Shown: piece by piece, positions 1 through 7,726 of the stretch
How positions within the stretch are numbered: position 1 is the stretch's first letter
How the letters are laid out: each line of letters opens with the position of its first letter
NCBI GenBank assembly: GCA_012974295.1
Contig: JAAXQM010000280.1
Coordinates: forward strand, 1 to 14,554
DNA: 14,554 bases
From: Dehalococcoidales bacterium
GTDB taxonomy: Bacteria; Chloroflexota; Dehalococcoidia; E44-bin15
Direction: 5' to 3'
Notes under the pieces: generated by a model
Seen by the model: the letters and a program-made list of their open reading frames with translations, nothing else
Databases searched by the model: none
What the model was told of the DNA's origin: nothing
Made by a program: the position numbers and the translations under genes

Positions 1-407
1 AATGACTATACATCACGATGGTAGGTTTGTCAACGCGCCCCCCCTCGTCCCCTTCAGATACAATAGGGCTTGCGGCTTCGGCAGCGCTATCTGACGACCC
101 CACTCATTGACAACACCTACAATCATCCTTAATCGCTTCTATTAACATAAATAATATAGTGCGAACCGAGCAAGTTATAAAGCCTTTATACATGCTGACC
201 TGCCCCCAGAAATGGGGCCATTTACAGAGTTAGAGTTACGACAATTTTAGCTTCGGGAACTGGGGCCGATTACCGAAAGAGCTATGTGGGCGGATTTGAT
301 TGTACTCCCTCCTCCAGTTTGCGAGCAACACCTTCGCTTCTAGCAAAGTTGTAAAGATCTCCCCATGTAGAAATTCATCCCTCAATTTGTTATTATTTCG
401 GGGTAAG
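1..407. other. Upstream region without a confident gene
   Basis: I see no supported gene in this stretch. It contains a run of seven C at 38-44, an AT-rich segment around 140-165, and a TTGACA hexamer at 107-112. A coding-like frame at roughly 182-300 is broken by a TAG at 248-250 and may be a gene remnant. The frame of the downstream deacetylase is open from a TTG at 300, but those extra 36 codons do not resemble the family. Most likely this is a promoter region plus decayed sequence. Confidence 0.5.
107..133 (+). promoter_or_regulatory. Weak candidate sigma70-type promoter
   Basis: A perfect TTGACA lies at 107-112. CTTAAT at 128-133 matches four of six positions of a -10 box, with a 15-base spacer that is shorter than the usual 17. 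It lies about 275 bases upstream of the deacetylase start, so if real it would give a long leader. Chance occurrence is quite possible. Confidence 0.18.
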
Positions 408-1256
408 ATGAATACAAAGTTAAATTTAATGGTGGTTCACGCACATCCCGATGATGAGTCTATCGGAACTGGTGGGATACTCACAAAATACTCTGCACAG
501 GGGGCAACTACCGTTCTAGTGTATGGTACCAGAGGGGAAGCTGGCGAAATATTGAATCCAGACTTTGTTCCTCCCTCTCCAGGTATGCAAATAAAAGATA
601 TCAGGGCACAGGAACTGAGGAAGGCTGTGAAGGCACTGGGGGTGAAATCAGTATATTATTTAGGTTACCGAGATTCCGGGATGTTAGGAAGTCCAGAAAA
701 TCATCATCCAAAGGCCTTTGCCCAAGCAGACATGAAAGAGGCCACACTGAAGCTTGTGAATATCATACGCCGTGTCCATCCCCATGTTATTGTGACATAT
801 AACGAAAGAGGGTTCTACGGACATCCAGACCATATAATGGCAAACAAGGTGACTCGGCAGGCTTTTCACAGCGCAGGAGATCCTGAATTTGTAGGTAGAA
901 AAGGACTCAATCCTTGGCAGCCCACCAAGCTATATTACATAGCTGTTCCCATTGAAAGATTACGCATGATGTATAGACTAGCGTTGGAACGCGGTGAAGA
1001 GCCGAGTCTGGATCCCGAAGCTCTCGGAACGCCCGAAGATGAGATAACTACAATTATGGATGTCAGAGAGTACGTTCCCCAGAAGTGGCAGGCCCTTAAC
1101 TGCCATCAAAGTCAGATCGGCCCTAATAGCTTTTTCGCACGTCTGCCAAAGGAATGGAGAGATGAGGCTTTAGGATATGAGTATTTCGTCTGTGTTAATG
1201 GCTGCAGTGTGTCCGACCATAAGGAGACCGATCTATTCGATGGATTACGTACCTGA
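408..1256 (+). CDS. LmbE/PIG-L family zinc deacetylase, MshB/Mca-like
   Basis: This 282-residue protein is a metal-dependent N-deacetylase of the LmbE/PIG-L fold. HAHPDDE (residues 11-17) gives the family's zinc ligands His13 and Asp16 and the general base Asp15. The third ligand is His142 in GHPDH. TRGEAGEI (41-48) and YLGYRDSGM (84-92) are the segments typical of MshB and Mca, which deacetylate GlcNAc-inositol or cleave mycothiol conjugates. The true substrate cannot be read from sequence, and many anaerobes without mycothiol carry such paralogues. I chose ATG 408 because the family match starts there; the frame stays open to TTG 300, but that extension has no family character. The ribosome site (GGGGTAAG) is weak. 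It has no signal peptide, so it is cytoplasmic. It does not obviously belong to the catabolic operon downstream. Confidence 0.88.
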   Translation: MNTKLNLMVVHAHPDDESIGTGGILTKYSAQGATTVLVYGTRGEAGEILNPDFVPPSPGMQIKDIRAQELRKAVKALGVKSVYYLGYRDSGMLGSPENHHPKAFAQADMKEATLKLVNIIRRVHPHVIVTYNERGFYGHPDHIMANKVTRQAFHSAGDPEFVGRKGLNPWQPTKLYYIAVPIERLRMMYRLALERGEEPSLDPEALGTPEDEITTIMDVREYVPQKWQALNCHQSQIGPNSFFARLPKEWRDEALGYEYFVCVNGCSVSDHKETDLFDGLRT

Positions 1257-1327
1257 GGATAGAACTGGAGAAAGACATAATCCAGCACCGGTTAGAGGAA
1301 CTACAGAAGGGAGGTTAATGCGAGATT

Positions 1328-1531
1328 ATGCCACTCTATGAGTACCGCTGTTGTAAGTGTGACGAGCAGTTCGAGGTTCGCCAGGCTATGGGCGAGGATG
1401 GATCCAGTTTGAGATGTCCAAGATGTAACGCAGCTAAACCTACAAAGCTTATTTCTAATTTCTGCAACCCTAGTGCGGGCAACCCATTAAGCATAGGTGA
1501 CTGTTGTACTACGCCCAGTCCTGACACCTGA
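1328..1531 (+). CDS. FmdB-type zinc-ribbon protein
   Basis: This small protein of 67 residues opens with MPLYEYRC, the hallmark of the FmdB family. It has two zinc knuckles: C8-x2-C11 (with an extra C9) and C30-x2-C33. The C-terminal third is Ser/Pro/Cys-rich and poorly conserved in the family. FmdB proteins were first noted beside amidase and formamidase genes as putative regulators, but their role remains unsettled and they are also found as free small zinc ribbons. A GGGAGG Shine-Dalgarno sits about a dozen bases upstream. An ATG at 1318 in another frame ends after seven codons and is unlikely to matter. Lying between the deacetylase and the 49-residue ORF, it may be co-transcribed with both. 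Confidence 0.8.
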   Translation: MPLYEYRCCKCDEQFEVRQAMGEDGSSLRCPRCNAAKPTKLISNFCNPSAGNPLSIGDCCTTPSPDT

Positions 1532-1542
1532 GGAGTGTGCAA

Positions 1543-1692
1543 TTGACCTCGGAGAGAGTCAAAGCGATTGAACAGGAAATGGCAGATCTAAAGCGCCGCT
1601 GGCCTCCTCACTCAGTGCCGCCGCAAATGCTCGAGCGGCTTGATGAACTGGAGGAAGCCCTTAAGGAAGCCAAAAAGACTGAGCGACATTAG
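1543..1692 (+). CDS. Small charged helical protein, 49 aa, TTG start
   Basis: The frame opens at TTG 1543, ten bases after the FmdB stop, preceded by GAGGAGTG as a ribosome site. The product is rich in Glu, Lys, Arg and Leu. An amphipathic helix (about residues 3-19, VKAIEQEMADLKRRW) is followed by a proline-rich hinge (PPHSVPP, 21-27), then a second helix (about 29-46, LERLDELEEALKEA). That pattern suggests a short helical hairpin or a small dimerising protein. There is no transmembrane segment, no Cys and no enzyme motif. I do not recognise a named family; the helix-PP-helix layout and the good start context argue for a real gene. Function unknown. Confidence 0.6.
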   Translation: MTSERVKAIEQEMADLKRRWPPHSVPPQMLERLDELEEALKEAKKTERH

Positions 1693-1811
1693 ATACTTCA
1701 GACCGCTGGGAAAGAAGAAGAGTGTGATCCGGCAATGATGTTGATCAAGCAATGCTACAGCTTGAATACGATATACATTCCAAATGAGGTATGTTCATAG
1801 GAGGTCATATC

Positions 1812-3020
1812 ATGATACCGTTAGAAGGAATCCGAGTCGTAGATTGGTCTGCATGGCAGCAGGGACCGGTAGCCAGCATGATGTTGGGAGACCTGGGAGC
1901 TGATGTAATTAAAATCGAAACTCGTGAAGGTGGCGACCCCGCTCGGGGAATCATCGGTACGGGTGGACGTTCGTTCAATCTCGCCGAGGGCCGCCATGCC
2001 TATATCGAAGCGCAAAATCGCAATAAACGAGGCATCACTCTGGATGTCAAGAAGGACAAGGGTCGTGAAATAATGTACCAGTTGGTAAAGCAGGCTGATG
2101 TCTTTGTCCAGAACTTCCGTCAGGGAGTTGCTTCCCGGTTGGGCCTTGACTATCAAATGCTTTCCGGTATTAATCCACGCCTTGTCTATGCTTCAGCTTC
2201 GCCCTGGGGGCCTGAAGGATCCGAGAGCAACCTGCGCGGCTACGATTACCTGGGCCAAGCACGCTCCGGTTTCATGTCGGCGGTAGGTGAGCCTGATATG
2301 CCGCCGTTGCTGGCTGCCAGTCCCATCGCTGATCAGACGGGGGCCATTATGCTGGCGTACGGGATCTTGGCGGCGTTATTTGCCCGTGATCGTCTCGGTA
2401 TAGGGCAGGAAGTCAACGCCTCACTGCTTGGCAGTATGATATGGCTTCAGTGCCTTAGCATCAACACGAGCCTTCTGGCAGGATGGGAGATACCTCGGCA
2501 AGCCAAATCGCAGATATGGAATCCAGTGTATTGTCACTACAAGTGCTCCGACGGCAAGTGGATAGCATTAGGCCTTCTTCAATCGGACAGATATTGGGCG
2601 GATTTCTGCAAGGCGATGGAGCTGGAGGAACTAGAGAAAGACCCCCGATTCGAAAACCTGGTTCAGCGGGCTATCAACAGCAAAGAGCTGGTGCCAATCC
2701 TGGAATCGCGCTTTACCTCAAAGACCAGTGACGAGTGGATCGAGGTTCTCCAACAGGCAGAGTTGCTATGCTGTCGCGTAAATACCATTCCCGAACTCAT
2801 CAATGACCCCCAGGTCACTGCCAATGACTATATCACTGAGTATGATCACCCCGCACTGGGCAAAGTGAACATGGTCGGCTTTCCTATACATATGAGCGAG
2901 ACGCCTTTATCGGTGAGAATGCCTGCTCCTGAATTGGGTCAGCATACCGAAGAAGTGCTACTTGAATTGGGGTATTCCTGGGAGGATATCGTGAAGCTTA
3001 GAGAGGAGGAGGTCATCTAG
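1812..3020 (+). CDS. Class III (CaiB/BaiF family) acyl-CoA transferase
   Basis: This 402-residue enzyme is of the usual length for family III CoA transferases, which move CoA between carboxylic acids through a mixed-anhydride/thioester on an aspartate. The N-terminal signature is clear: LEGIRVVDWS (4-13), LGDLGADVIKIE (25-36), NKRGITLDVK (71-80). Asp174 in SPIADQTG aligns with catalytic Asp169 of formyl-CoA transferase, followed by the typical AYGILAALFARDRLGIGQEV stretch. ATG 1812 is chosen because AGGAGGT at 1799-1805 sits six bases upstream; an in-frame ATG at 1791 has no site. It is the first gene of the run. Its stop TAG abuts the ATG of the first dehydratase-family subunit, so it probably activates that enzyme's substrate, as HadA or FldA do in leucine and phenylalanine fermentation. 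The precise acid is unknown. Confidence 0.92.
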   Translation: MIPLEGIRVVDWSAWQQGPVASMMLGDLGADVIKIETREGGDPARGIIGTGGRSFNLAEGRHAYIEAQNRNKRGITLDVKKDKGREIMYQLVKQADVFVQNFRQGVASRLGLDYQMLSGINPRLVYASASPWGPEGSESNLRGYDYLGQARSGFMSAVGEPDMPPLLAASPIADQTGAIMLAYGILAALFARDRLGIGQEVNASLLGSMIWLQCLSINTSLLAGWEIPRQAKSQIWNPVYCHYKCSDGKWIALGLLQSDRYWADFCKAMELEELEKDPRFENLVQRAINSKELVPILESRFTSKTSDEWIEVLQQAELLCCRVNTIPELINDPQVTANDYITEYDHPALGKVNMVGFPIHMSETPLSVRMPAPELGQHTEEVLLELGYSWEDIVKLREEEVI

Positions 3021-4157
3021 ATGACTATCTCTAGCCGAGGGCTGGAGCGTGCCTGGGAATTGTACCAAGATCGCTTACCGTATGCTCGTATGATGGCATC
3101 GCAAGGTAAAAAGATTATCGGGTATTTCTGCTGCTATACCCCCGTGGAACTCATGACAGCTTTAGACTTGGTCCCGTACCGGATCGGTGGCCGAACAGAT
3201 GAGCCTGTTAAGGAAGCAGATGCCTATCTGGAGACTTGTGTTTGCTCATACGTCCGTAGTGCTTTCGATATGGCCATCTGTGGCGAGTACGATTTTCTGC
3301 ATGGGCTGGTAGTACCGCATACGTGTGACGCCATGTGGCGAATCCTTAATATATGGAAGTTGCACAAGCCATTGGATTACACCTATTTCATCGAGGTGCC
3401 TCACATGGTAGGGCCTTCCTCCTGTCACTTCTTGGAACAGGAACTGAAGCTCTTCAAGAATAGCTTGGAGCAACTCGTAGGTAGGAAAATTACCGATGAG
3501 GCGCTCAGAGATGCCATTGACACCCATAATCGTGCTCGAGCTCTACTCCAGGAGATATACCAGTACCGCAAAGCAGATCCTCCGCTGATTTCAGGTACGG
3601 AGATCGCCCGGGTACTGGCAGCAGGGAGAGGAATTCCAGTGGAGGAATTCAACGAGTTGCTACTTCAGGTGATACATGATATCCGGACCCGCGAAAGTGA
3701 ATCCCGCAGAAAGAAGCCACGTGTGCTTATCTATGGTGGAGAGGTCGATGACCCAGCAATAATAGAGCTCATCGAGGAATGCGGTGCTGCAGTAGTAATG
3801 GATGATCTCTGCACCGGTTCACGTTCTTTCTGGGAACCAGTGAATCTTAAAGAGAATGCCATGGAAAGTCTGGCCGCTCATTATGTAGAGGATATTCGTT
3901 GTCCCCGTACGTTTCGTCCCGGCAAGCCTGAAGAGCGCTTCCTATATCTGTTAGACTTTGCACGAGATTTCAATGTTCAAGGAATCATTCTGTACTTATA
4001 TCGGTTTTGCGATGGACATGCACTGGAAGCTCCTGGCCTCAAAGCGTATCTCAATCGGAAAGGCTTCCCGGTATTGCACCTTGAGGAGGAATATACTCTA
4101 CTTACTAAGGGCCAGCTCAGAACGCGATTTCAGGCCTTTATCGAGACACTCGGTTAG
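3021..4157 (+). CDS. 2-hydroxyacyl-CoA dehydratase / BcrC-type subunit
   Basis: This 378-residue subunit belongs to the HgdB/HadC/BcrC family, whose [4Fe-4S] subunits use a single low-potential electron to dehydrate (R)-2-hydroxyacyl-CoA or to reduce benzoyl-CoA. Recognisable segments are YFCCYTPVEL (35-44), LETCVCSY (70-77), VVPHTCDAMWR (97-107), DDLCTGSRSF (261-270) and RFCDGHALEAPGL (328-340), ending in QLRTRFQAF. Cluster ligands probably come from Cys37/38, Cys73/75, Cys102 and Cys330; which ones bind is inference. It starts directly after the CoA transferase stop (TAGATG), with GGAGGAGGT at 3005-3013 as ribosome site. The partner subunit begins nine bases after its stop. No activator gene is intact in this window. 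Sequence alone does not settle dehydratase versus reductase. Confidence 0.87.
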   Translation: MTISSRGLERAWELYQDRLPYARMMASQGKKIIGYFCCYTPVELMTALDLVPYRIGGRTDEPVKEADAYLETCVCSYVRSAFDMAICGEYDFLHGLVVPHTCDAMWRILNIWKLHKPLDYTYFIEVPHMVGPSSCHFLEQELKLFKNSLEQLVGRKITDEALRDAIDTHNRARALLQEIYQYRKADPPLISGTEIARVLAAGRGIPVEEFNELLLQVIHDIRTRESESRRKKPRVLIYGGEVDDPAIIELIEECGAAVVMDDLCTGSRSFWEPVNLKENAMESLAAHYVEDIRCPRTFRPGKPEERFLYLLDFARDFNVQGIILYLYRFCDGHALEAPGLKAYLNRKGFPVLHLEEEYTLLTKGQLRTRFQAFIETLG

Positions 4158-4166
4158 GTGACATAT

Positions 4167-5468
4167 ATGGCAGATAACACGGATAGAAAGAAGGAAAACA
4201 GAACCCAGAGCGCACGAAACGTCCGTCCTCTTGTAGAGTCTATGTACCTTCGGGCTCATCAGGCTAGGGAACGAGGACAGAAGGTCGCTTATTGTATGGT
4301 GATGAGCCAGTATGACGAAATACTGGCAGCGATGGACATAGTGCCAGTTTGGACAGAGAACTATGGTGGCTTGTGTGCTGCTCTGGGTACCGCACAGCCG
4401 TTTCTTGAGAAAGCCGAGGCAGAAGGCTACTCAAATCTGATCTGTGGATATGCTCGCACTGGCCTTGGATTCGATATACTCCGTGCCGAGAATGGAGAAG
4501 CTCCCCAAACACCGGATGGTGGGATGCCGATGCCCGACATGCTCCTGGGAAGTAGTATTGGGTGTGATACGCGCTTTAAATGGTACCAAGCACTGGGTCA
4601 TTATATGGATGTCCCCATCTATTGTATTGATGTCATCGTACCGCCCGTAACTAGGAATTTGTACGAAATAAAGGATTTCTATGTTAAGTACCAGGCTGAG
4701 CAGCTCCGAGGACTGGTTGAATTTCTGGAGAAGACAACCGGATGCCAGCTGGATCCCGATCGGCTGATGAGCATCATCCATCGTGCTGAGGAAGCCCGCC
4801 ATTGGTGGTGGGAAGCTCAGCAGCTATGCAGGGCAATTCCAGCGCCAATGACGGCCCGAGATCACTTCAACATCTTCGTACCCCACCATTTTATGATCGG
4901 TGAGGAAGCCACTCTGGACTTCTATAAAGAGCTTTATCAAGAGCTTAAGGACCGGGTTGACTCTGGAATAGGTGTGGTGGATAATGAACGGTATCGATTA
5001 CTCTTTGCTGGCGGGCTTCCCCCCTGGCATAGCATGGGTATCTTTAGCTATTTCGGCAGTCTGGGGGCAGTATTTCCAGCTCAATTGGCTTACCCCCCAC
5101 CAGATCCTTTTATCATCCCAGACAACATTAACGATCCTATTGAGCTAATGGCACTGCGAAGCTTTGAACGCTTTACATACCGATGGGAACAAGCTCATAG
5201 AGGATGTGGTGATTTCTGGGTTCAACACATCTTGGAGCTGGTACCTGAGTTTAATATCGATGGACTGGTAATGCATGGTGTGATGTCGTGCCGGGCTACC
5301 AGCATGGGGCAGATATACTACCAGAACGCTGTTCAGAAATATGCCAAATTAAAGACCCTATTCATAGGGAGTGACATCGTGGATATACGAACATACTCAG
5401 AGGCTCAAACAAAAATCCAAATAGATACTTTCCTGGAGACAGTAGAGACATATAAAAGTAATAAGTAA
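4167..5468 (+). CDS. 2-hydroxyacyl-CoA dehydratase / BcrB-type subunit
   Basis: This is the second, larger subunit (433 residues) of the dehydratase-family heterodimer. AYCMVMSQYDEILAAMDIVP (41-60) and ENYGGLCAALG (64-74) resemble the N-terminal domain of HgdA, BcrB and BzdO. LICGYARTGLG (91-101), the DDE-poor middle helices, HGVMSCRATS (370-379) and the tail from GSDIVDIRTY (401-410) to FLE complete the family pattern. Cys43, Cys70, Cys93 and Cys375 are the best candidates for cluster binding. The length matches BcrB (about 435) as well as HgdA-like proteins. I choose ATG 4167 because AGGTGA, overlapping the upstream stop, lies five bases before it; a GTG at 4158 is possible. Close spacing to the preceding subunit implies coupled translation and a complex between the two. 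The substrate could be a 2-hydroxyacyl-CoA or an aromatic acyl-CoA. Confidence 0.85.
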   Translation: MADNTDRKKENRTQSARNVRPLVESMYLRAHQARERGQKVAYCMVMSQYDEILAAMDIVPVWTENYGGLCAALGTAQPFLEKAEAEGYSNLICGYARTGLGFDILRAENGEAPQTPDGGMPMPDMLLGSSIGCDTRFKWYQALGHYMDVPIYCIDVIVPPVTRNLYEIKDFYVKYQAEQLRGLVEFLEKTTGCQLDPDRLMSIIHRAEEARHWWWEAQQLCRAIPAPMTARDHFNIFVPHHFMIGEEATLDFYKELYQELKDRVDSGIGVVDNERYRLLFAGGLPPWHSMGIFSYFGSLGAVFPAQLAYPPPDPFIIPDNINDPIELMALRSFERFTYRWEQAHRGCGDFWVQHILELVPEFNIDGLVMHGVMSCRATSMGQIYYQNAVQKYAKLKTLFIGSDIVDIRTYSEAQTKIQIDTFLETVETYKSNK

Positions 5469-5499
5469 GAAACTGAGTCTAATGTAGCAGGAGGAGAAA

Positions 5500-5748
5500 G
5501 TGGCCAAAGGAGAGATAGTAATAGACGAGATGCTATGCCAGTCATGTGGCTTCTGCGTCGAGTTCTGTAACCAAGAGTGCATTACGATCCCTGAGAACCG
5601 CCTGGGGCCCAAGGGCTTCCCGGTGGCAGTATTCTCAGTGCCGGATAAATGCTCCGCATGTGGCATCTGTGGGTGGATGTGCCCTGATTTTGCCATCCAG
5701 GTTTTCAAGTATGTCAAAAGCGAAGCGAACATCAATCAAGGCGGATAA
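5500..5748 (+). CDS. korD: 2[4Fe-4S] ferredoxin (oxidoreductase delta subunit)
   Basis: The 82-residue protein carries two complete C-x2-C-x2-C-x3-C motifs, Cys13/16/19/23 and Cys51/54/57/61, so it should bind two [4Fe-4S] clusters. The first motif lacks the proline that usually follows the fourth Cys; the second has it (CPD). Its place immediately before the alpha subunit matches the delta subunit of four-subunit 2-oxoacid:ferredoxin oxidoreductases, so it probably passes electrons from the thiamine-diphosphate site to soluble ferredoxin or to the dehydratase activator. Translation begins at GTG 5500, behind AGGAGGAG at 5489-5496. It could equally be a free ferredoxin serving the dehydratase-family enzyme, as in benzoyl-CoA reductase clusters. 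Confidence 0.88.
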   Translation: MAKGEIVIDEMLCQSCGFCVEFCNQECITIPENRLGPKGFPVAVFSVPDKCSACGICGWMCPDFAIQVFKYVKSEANINQGG

Positions 5749-5762
5749 GGAGGAAGAGTCTT

Positions 5763-6836
5763 ATGGCAGATAGGCGTTTGTTATCAGGAAATGAGGCAAT
5801 CGGATGGGGAGCGATTCTTGGTGAGTGCAAGGCTTTCTTTGGCTATCCGATAACCCCGCAAAGCGAGATTCTGGAATTTCTGGCAACTGAACTGCCTAAG
5901 GCGGGCGGTGTATTCCTCCAAACCGAGGATGAGATCGCTGCTGTAAGCATGGTCTATGGCTCGTCCATGACCGGCACTCGAACAATGTCTGCTACCTCCT
6001 CCCCGGGTATAAGCTTGATGCAGGAGACTGTTTCCTTAATGGCCTATTTGAAGGTACCATCAGTAATCGTTGATGTTTGCCGATTCGGTCCGGGCAGTGG
6101 AATGGCACAGACATCACAGACCGACTATCGGCAAGTTACTAAAGGAGGCGGGCACGGCGGGTATCGTTGTATTGTACTCGCTGCGTCATCAAGCCAAGAG
6201 TGCTGTGATCTAGTCCAGTTTGCTTTTTGGCTCGCCGATAGATACAGGATGACGGTTTATGTTCTCACCGATGCCACCATAGGTCAATCCTGCGAGCTAG
6301 TAGATCTAAAAACCAGGGATTTCGGCGCACTTCCCGATAAGGACTGGGTATTAAGAGGATTAGATGAACGTGGAGGGAACGGCCAGGGAATTCACCCGCA
6401 CATGTGGGACTACGTGGGTTATCACGAAGACATGAACGAAAAATATCGGGAGATCACCGAAAATGAAATTAAGTATGAATCTTATCGCATGGATGATGCT
6501 GAGGTGATCCTGGTAGCATACGGCTACGTGTCTCGAATGGCAAAAGGAGCGGTGGACCTTGCTCGAGAAGAAGGCCTGAAAGTAGGGCTTCTTAGACCGA
6601 TAACCCTTTGGCCCTTCCCAACGAATGTGCTCCGCGAGTTGAGCTTGCAGGCTCATCATATACTTGTGGTGGAACACAGCTCCGGTCTTCTGGTCGAGGA
6701 CGTGGAATGTGCCCTCCAAGGAAAGGTGCCGGTTCACTTACTTGGTATTTGGGGTACCCATAGGCGCGACAGTTCGGGAATCATCTATCCAGAGAGAATA
6801 GTCGAGGAGATAAAACAAATGGTAGGTGTGGCGTAA
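5763..6836 (+). CDS. korA: 2-oxoacid:ferredoxin oxidoreductase, alpha subunit
   Basis: This 357-residue alpha subunit (KorA/VorB type) holds the pyrimidine-binding half of the thiamine-diphosphate site and a C-terminal domain. Characteristic segments are SGNEAIGWGAI (8-18), FFGYPITPQSEI (25-36), QTEDEIAAVSMVYG (53-66) containing the conserved glutamate, SATSSPG (76-82), and RFGPGSGMAQTSQTDYRQ (107-124). The enzyme oxidatively decarboxylates a 2-oxo acid with CoA to acyl-CoA, CO2 and reduced ferredoxin. The specific acid (2-oxoglutarate, branched-chain or aryl) cannot be fixed from sequence; the kor symbol marks the family only. It starts at ATG 5763 with GGAGG about ten bases upstream, 14 bases after the ferredoxin. 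The beta and gamma subunits follow, completing the delta-alpha-beta-gamma order. Confidence 0.92.
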   Translation: MADRRLLSGNEAIGWGAILGECKAFFGYPITPQSEILEFLATELPKAGGVFLQTEDEIAAVSMVYGSSMTGTRTMSATSSPGISLMQETVSLMAYLKVPSVIVDVCRFGPGSGMAQTSQTDYRQVTKGGGHGGYRCIVLAASSSQECCDLVQFAFWLADRYRMTVYVLTDATIGQSCELVDLKTRDFGALPDKDWVLRGLDERGGNGQGIHPHMWDYVGYHEDMNEKYREITENEIKYESYRMDDAEVILVAYGYVSRMAKGAVDLAREEGLKVGLLRPITLWPFPTNVLRELSLQAHHILVVEHSSGLLVEDVECALQGKVPVHLLGIWGTHRRDSSGIIYPERIVEEIKQMVGVA

Positions 6837-6891
6837 CTTTAAGAGGACTATAAACGGTAAATCATATCGGCTATGTCAGGAGGTATGCATA

Positions 6892-7713
6892 ATGGGAGAA
6901 GGAGCCATGATCAAGCAACAGATCGTAGGCAAGCCCAAGGCGGTACAACTGGATTTTTTACCATTCAAATTCTGTCCGGGTTGTCATGAGTCTTTAGTCT
7001 GGCGAGCTCTTGGTGAGGTTATCGATGAACTCGACATCGAGGGAAAAGCTATTGCCTGCCTGGACATTGGGTGCAGCGGAATATTAATGGTCGGCTTAAC
7101 TGTTGATGGCATCCACTGCCTTCACGGACGATCCACTGCTGTAGCGGCGGGTGTCAAGCGCGTGCTACCTCAGGCGATTTGTTTCAATATTGGAGGTGAC
7201 GGCTCTTTAGGAGCCATTGGTGTTGGACATGTGATTAACGTTATGATGCGCTCCGATCCTATAACGACAATATTTCTTAACAACTCCGGATATGGTATGA
7301 CCGGAGGGCAAGTTGCTCCCACCTCACTTCTTGGGTTGCGAACTACTACGACGCCTGAAGGCCGCGATGTACAAAGCGCTGGATTCCCTCTCCACTTAAG
7401 CGAGATCGCCGCCACCATGACGGGTACTGCCTATGCGTCTCGAGTGAGCGTACACACGCCGGCCAACTACCAGAAGGCCAGAAAAGCGATCAAGACCGCT
7501 TTCCAGAAACAGATGGACGGAGTGGGCTATAGTATAGTGGAAATTCTCTGTGCCTGCCCCCCCAACTGGGGTTTGAGTCCGCTAGCAGCCAATAGTTTCG
7601 TGGAAGAGAAACTCATCGGCGAATTCCCACTCGGTGAGTTTAAGAACGTAGATAAAATAGAGCACACGTTCGATCCGGAACTCAAAAGGGTCGGCCGTGT
7701 TAAACGCGGATAA
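6892..7713 (+). CDS. korB: 2-oxoacid:ferredoxin oxidoreductase, beta subunit
   Basis: This 273-residue beta subunit carries the thiamine-diphosphate pyrophosphate and Mg motif, GGDGSLGAIG (101-110) to FLNNSGYGMTGGQ (128-140). Cys28 and Cys31 (FCPGC), Cys61 (GCSG) and a late cysteine, Cys222 (or Cys220), fit the four ligands of the beta-subunit [4Fe-4S] cluster known from archaeal and bacterial homologues. GRSTAVAAGVKR (79-90) is also typical of KorB and VorA. I choose ATG 6892 because AGGAGGT at 6878-6884 is seven bases upstream; the frame opens earlier at 6826, overlapping the alpha gene, with no ribosome site. The protein is full length. With alpha and gamma it forms the catalytic core. Nothing in it separates 2-oxoglutarate from other 2-oxo acids. 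Confidence 0.92.
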   Translation: MGEGAMIKQQIVGKPKAVQLDFLPFKFCPGCHESLVWRALGEVIDELDIEGKAIACLDIGCSGILMVGLTVDGIHCLHGRSTAVAAGVKRVLPQAICFNIGGDGSLGAIGVGHVINVMMRSDPITTIFLNNSGYGMTGGQVAPTSLLGLRTTTTPEGRDVQSAGFPLHLSEIAATMTGTAYASRVSVHTPANYQKARKAIKTAFQKQMDGVGYSIVEILCACPPNWGLSPLAANSFVEEKLIGEFPLGEFKNVDKIEHTFDPELKRVGRVKRG

Positions 7714-7726
7714 TCGGGGGTGATCA

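Noticed and set aside
13..126. Minus-strand ORF of 37 codons
   Set aside because: Short, with no properly spaced ribosome site and no recognisable motif; it crosses a C7 tract where length errors are likely.
300..407. N-terminal extension of the deacetylase from TTG 300
   Set aside because: The 36 extra residues have no family character, and the HAHPDDE motif sits at its usual distance (residue 11) from ATG 408.
1223..1318. Helical-looking + frame between deacetylase and FmdB (ends LEELQKGG)
   Set aside because: No ATG, GTG or TTG start exists between the upstream stop and the coding-like part, so it cannot be called a gene.
1741..1778. Promoter-like TTGATC with AT-rich TACGATATACAT before the first CoA transferase
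   Set aside because: The spacer is about 20 bases or more and the -10 match is poor; a promoter here is plausible from gene layout but the sequence does not show it convincingly.
6826..6891. Longer beta subunit starting at 6826
   Set aside because: Would overlap the alpha gene with no ribosome site; AGGAGGT at 6878-6884 clearly serves ATG 6892.
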